DNA of 64,000 nucleotides, from assembly GCA_007570785.1 (NCBI GenBank), contig ML661885.1:34045406-34109405 (forward strand), written 5' to 3'. Below, piece after piece: positions 60,185 through 64,000 of the stretch; within the stretch, counting starts at the first letter, position 1; the number at the start of each line of letters is the position of its first letter. The DNA is from Antilocapra americana (lineage: Eukaryota > Chordata > Mammalia > Artiodactyla > Antilocapridae). The notes under the pieces are model-generated. The model made no database searches, was not told the origin of the DNA, and was given only the letters and a program-made list of their open reading frames with translations. A program made the position numbers and the translations under genes.

Positions 60185-60780
60185 TTGGCTTAGTCTCCCT
60201 AGGAAACAAACCCTGAGAGATTTCTATGTAATTTGTGGGGAAGGGGAGCACTGCTCTCAGGAGCAGTGCCTGTAAAGGATAGAAGGAAGCTGAACTGAGC
60301 AAAGGGAGAAGTTAAACTATGATGTCGTTGAAACAGAGACTTCATCTGATCCCACAAGAAGTTCTGGAACTGGAATTTCTTTCTTGAGGGCCCTGGTCGG
60401 CATGTTTCAACCAGACTGTCCAAAGAGCAAGGGGCATAATCTTGGGCAGGACAGCACTCTTCCGCTGACAGTTTATAGAAGGGTGCAGCTGAGGGTCGTC
60501 AACAGCCACCACTGCCAGCACCTAGAGGTGTGGAGCACACTTCTTACCCACTGTAACGACGTATTGTCTTACATATTATCATACGTCGTCAGTGTTATGT
60601 GCAAACTGTTTGCCAGTAGGCTCAGAATAGGGAGCAGACAAGGGCAGCCTTGATTCACTGTCTTTGTCACTTTCCATGGTGTCAATACTCCCACCCATGG
60701 CCAATTTCAAGTTAACATCTTAGTGAACAGAGTTAAGAAGTGGGCACAATCAGCCCACAGTCAGCTCCTAGAAATATGAA
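60185..60780. repeat. LTR-like ancient repeat, family uncertain
   Basis: 'aggaaacaaaccctgagaga', 'aggggcataatcttgggcag', 'gacagtttatagaagggtgc' and 'ctgagggtcgtcaacagcca' look like an old interspersed LTR-type repeat. It is GC-richer than its surroundings. No coding content beyond chance. Confidence 0.4.
60556..60589. repeat. CpG-bearing hairpin
   Basis: 'acgacgtat' (60556-60564) and 'atacgtcgt' (60581-60589) are perfect inverted 9-mers around a 16 nt AT-rich loop, with two CpGs per arm in a CpG-poor region. Confidence 0.8.
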
Positions 60781-61599
60781 CAGGCTCCAGAACATCTCTT
60801 AATCATCAATTCTTTGATAAAAAATAGTATTAATTTCATTTGTGAAATGGGAGAGAAGAAACACATTACTCAACAGATTAGTAGTAGTAATACTGAAGGA
60901 TATGGCATTATAGGGTTACTTTCACTTCCTCTCTACCATCTGATTTTAGAATGACAATATGTTATCCAAAAAAGTAAAATATATTATGAAAGGGAAAAAA
61001 GAAACACATTGCTTAATTCTTCTATGTATTCAACTTGCAGATTTCCTTGCAAAATACTAACAGTAGAGCTTTCCGCACAGTTGCATTTAAACATGCCTAT
61101 CTATACATATTCAGTTTTTTACATATATGTATTTGAGTAAAACTATGTTTTAAGACTTTTTCAAAATTTTCCAAAAAATAATAACTAAATACTGATTTGG
61201 TGAGTTACTATTGTGGTTTCTTTTAGGTTAAGTAAAAAGTTTAAATTAGACTGAGAGCTAAGGAAACTCTAAATATAAAATTTACATTATAAAGTCCAGG
61301 CCTTTTTGTATTCCAAGTGTGATATATAGAGATTTCTGAATATTTGAGACTAAAGGCAAAGTAACAAATGCAGGTGATTGTATATTAAATCTTTTGTAAG
61401 AAGCTACTGGAGACATCTGGAAAAGGGAATCAAGATTTTCAGTCTGGCTGAGAAAACAAGATTAGTATCAGCTGTGTTTGGAATTTAACTATAATAAGTT
61501 TAATGGATCCTAGAAACATGTTCATTCTTTTGTATGGCATTATTTTTAAGAAGCTAAAATGAGTTTTTAGGGTGATGAATACTCTTATGATACTATAAT
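60781..61599. other. Unique AT-rich sequence
   Basis: No gene or repeat recognised. Confidence 0.45.
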
Positions 61600-61870
61600 G
61601 ATAGATGTAGTTATACATTTGTCTAAGCTCACAAAATGTACAACTGGAAGAGTGACCCTAAACATGAAACTATGGATGTTGGGTGATAATGATGTGCTAA
61701 TGTGGGTTCATCAGTTGTAGTAAACGTACTGCTCTGGTCATGGACGCTGATGATGGAGGAGTCACGCGTGTGGGGGGTGGGTAGGGAACATGTGGGGAAT
61801 CTTTTTACCTTCCTCTCATTTTTTCTGTAAATCTAAAAGTGTTCTATTCTAAATAAAATCTTTAAAGAAA
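61600..61870 (+). repeat. Old L1 3' end remnant
   Basis: 'aaaatgtacaactggaagag', 'actatggatgttgggtgata', 'gatgtgctaatgtgggttca', 'taccttcctctcattttttc', then an 'aataaaatcttt' end: the order of an old mammalian L1 3' terminus, sense. Confidence 0.6.
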
Positions 61871-61924
61871 TCAAAGCAAAGGTTATGTTTTATGAACATT
61901 GTGGAGCAACTACAATGTAGTATA

Positions 61925-62125
61925 AAGAGCCTGCATTGTGTAGAAGGAGAGATTTGGGTTGGAGTTATACCTGCATGTCCTTGGGCAAACGTTCAGTTTC
62001 TCTGATCCCCAGTTTTCTCATCTGTATAAGAGAACGTATCAATAATACCTCTCTTGTAGGTTGTTGACAAATTTAAATGGGACATCTGATTACTCACGGT
62101 ACAAGGGCATAATAAATTATAGCTG
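61925..62125 (+). mobile_element. MIR SINE remnant
   Basis: Sense MIR order: 'tccttgggcaaacgttcagt', 'ccccagttttctcatctgta', 'caataatacctctcttgtag', 'ggttgttgacaaatttaaat'. Confidence 0.75.
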
Positions 62126-62740
62126 ATGTAATTAATGTCAGAAGCTGAGCATTTGGAACTGAGTTATCAACAGGCAAAAACAATTGTTTGATGCTTTTTG
62201 GAGTTTTCCTTAAAAGTTAGAATAAATTATTTTCATTTGTGAGTAGAAGATATCAATAAACTCAAGGAGTATGTATGTACTTGCTCCCTATAGATAACTC
62301 TGAAAGAATGAATTCTAATAGGTATTTAACGTGAAACTCATTAAAATTCTAATCAGAGGCCCACAAATGGAACACAAACAATGAATGGAAGCCAGTACAA
62401 ATAAGAAATGTCCCAGAAAAAAAAAATAAGATGACTGAGATAAAATATATGACTTACCATGCTTATGAACAACATGTAAGAAAGCTATTTTAATTGGTAT
62501 CACAGCAGTTAATTATAATGAAATGACAAGCTTAACCATTTCTCACTTGCTTTCCTGAAACTAACCTCCTACCTATCTAAAGTAATCCACACGCAATATT
62601 GTGTTTCTTGTGAAACTCTGAGCTGCAGATAGACTCCATTCACTGGTAGAACTCATTAAGCAAACAATTCAAAGAGCGGCTTTGCTTTTGTACCAGGCCT
62701 CGTATTGACAGATGCTAACCTTACCAGCAAGACTCCTCTT
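62126..62740. other. Unique sequence
   Basis: No gene or repeat recognised. Confidence 0.4.
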
Positions 62741-62783
62741 TTTATACTTGGGATGGGGAAAGAGGTTTTCTTTCCTTTTGTAG

Positions 62784-62852
62784 CTGAGAGGAGAACTGCA
62801 GAGACGCCGAAGTCTCATTTGTCTTACTCTTTAACATGGCTTTTAGATACTT
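62784..62852 (+). other. Candidate exon (splice-site pair), unproven
   Basis: A pyrimidine-rich acceptor ('ttttctttccttttgtag', AG at 62782-62783) precedes a 69 bp segment that ends at a near-consensus donor (actt|gtaagt, GT at 62853). The segment has an ATG at 62836 in a good context (aacATGG) reading M-A-F-R-Y into the donor. Alternatively, a TATA-like 'tttata' at 62741-62746 could place a transcription start near 62770. No gene is recognised. Splice-like pairs this good also arise by chance in 64 kb. Confidence 0.25.
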
Positions 62853-62855
62853 GTA

Positions 62856-64000
62856 AGTAGTACAGAAGAAGTAAACTTTACTATCTTTTTCTTTTCTTTC
62901 CAGTTTTACTTTGTTTTAACTTGTATCTTAGTCATATTTTATGTCCTCACAAAGGCTGTGGGCCATTTTCAATAAGCTTGGAGAGAAATGTTACTTAACT
63001 TTTGTATATTGGCATGTTTTCATGCAAAGTGTGACTAATACTGTTTCCATTGTTATTTGACAAAAGAATAAAAGAGAATTTTTCATTCACAATGAAAAAA
63101 TGCTGACAGCTACTAGATAAGTAAAGGATATACCCTTTACCTTTTTGCTTTCTGAGATTCTTTATATGTAATAGAAAAATTTTAAAAGTTGGTATCCGTA
63201 ATATCTAGTATCATGTGGTCCCTGTCAAAATAAAATAAAATATTGTCTTGCTATTTTTGTAAGAATCAATAATATAAAAGTGTCAGAATTTATGAATATC
63301 TTTAGAAAAATTCCAACTGGAAGACATATTCTGATGGAATTTAAAGAATTAAACATCCAAGGATTATTTTTTTACACATGTTCTAATTTATGTATTAATC
63401 AACAAATACAAGTGTTAGAAGAAATAGTTATGAATATATGTAATTTGCATATGAGATCATTTCTTTTAATGATTAGTGCTGTGGGGACTTGGTACATATC
63501 TATTTGCTTTTTACATTGATGGGCATGTTTTCAGAACAAAAAGTATTTGAACAATAAAAACTTTTACTTTTAATTTTTTGAACTACTTTTGTGTTCTTAT
63601 GTAGGAGAAAGAAATTTCTAAACCAAATATCTAGTGATTCTTTCTCCACAGACCATATATAAATGATTTCTAAGTAACAGATTGATAACAAAAGTTTGGG
63701 GGCAATTCCCAATTCCTCCAGGATTGACAAGAAGAGTATTATATAACTGAAAGGGTGTGAAACCTGAGGCTGTTCTTCTCCACCTGGTTGGGAATTATAT
63801 AAATCTTTAACAACATAGTCTACCAAGTTTAGGAATGGAAAAGTCAGTTAAATAAAGGAAACAGTAAAGACTCACGGCAAACCTGTGATGTTTGCTTGAG
63901 TACTAGCAATCATAGTTTTAAATCTTGGTGACTCCTTCTCAGAATAAAATCATGGCATCTTTTTTAAAGAACCCATGGGCTATTTCATTTATAGTTCATG
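62856..64000. other. Unique AT-rich sequence
   Basis: No supported gene. Frames at 63280-63519 (+) and 63500-63826 (-) are AT-rich and show no family motif. A second strong pyrimidine tract plus AG lies at 62881-62903, without a matching donor identified. Confidence 0.4.

Noticed and set aside
62853..62903. 51 bp intron between two splice-like sites
   Set aside because: Too short for a normal mammalian intron.
63280..63826. Overlapping frames of 79 and 108 residues as coding exons
   Set aside because: AT-rich, no motif, no linked splice signals.

Overview
This 64 kb window is ruminant (most likely bovid) nuclear DNA. It carries BovB (RTE-class) LINE copies, many tRNA-Glu-derived Bov-tA and Bov-A2 SINEs, one CHR-type SINE, and L1 3' ends of the form common in cattle, sheep and goats. 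The species cannot be fixed from the sequence alone. Base composition is AT-rich and there is no CpG island, rRNA, functional tRNA gene, CRISPR array or convincing protein-coding gene. The long reading frames are broken BovB or L1 pieces or chance frames, so the window looks intergenic or deep-intronic. One weak exon candidate lies at 62784-62852.

Layout. 1-10760: mostly unique AT-rich DNA with an old CHR SINE, four Bov-tA-type units, MIR-like remnants and an L1 that was inverted during insertion (5996-6597). 10764-20270: three antisense BovB copies, the first split by an L1 and the third about 3.0 kb and reaching the 5' UTR. 20270-31270: a 3 kb unique stretch, a sense BovB, Bov-tA copies, and old L1, L2, MIR and DNA-transposon-like remnants. 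31273-37949: a short BovB, a 1.4 kb L1, L2, and a young-looking Bov-tA with perfect target duplications. 37950-44690: unique DNA, then two BovB copies tail to tail forming a large inverted repeat, then a 96 bp L1 inserted in an older L1. 44690-52287: L2, Bov-tA, Bov-A2, an MLT1-like LTR, an L1 3' end and unique DNA. 52288-55824: a near-full-length sense BovB with a SINE head fused to its 5' end, the whole unit flanked by one target-site duplication. 55825-64000: more Bov-tA copies, an LTR-like remnant, L1 and MIR remnants, and the exon candidate.

BovB supplies (or supplied) the endonuclease and reverse transcriptase that mobilise Bov-tA and Bov-A2, whose bodies derive from BovB ends; the BovB 5' UTR at about 52747-52810 still shows this. 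No BovB or L1 copy here has an intact frame. The most informative content is a set of insertion-junction accidents: a SINE-BovB chimera, an inverted filler copied from about 340 bp away, a twin-primed L1, an L1 insertion without target duplication, a tandem triplication at a BovB 5' end, and tailless SINE heads. No new multi-gene system was found.
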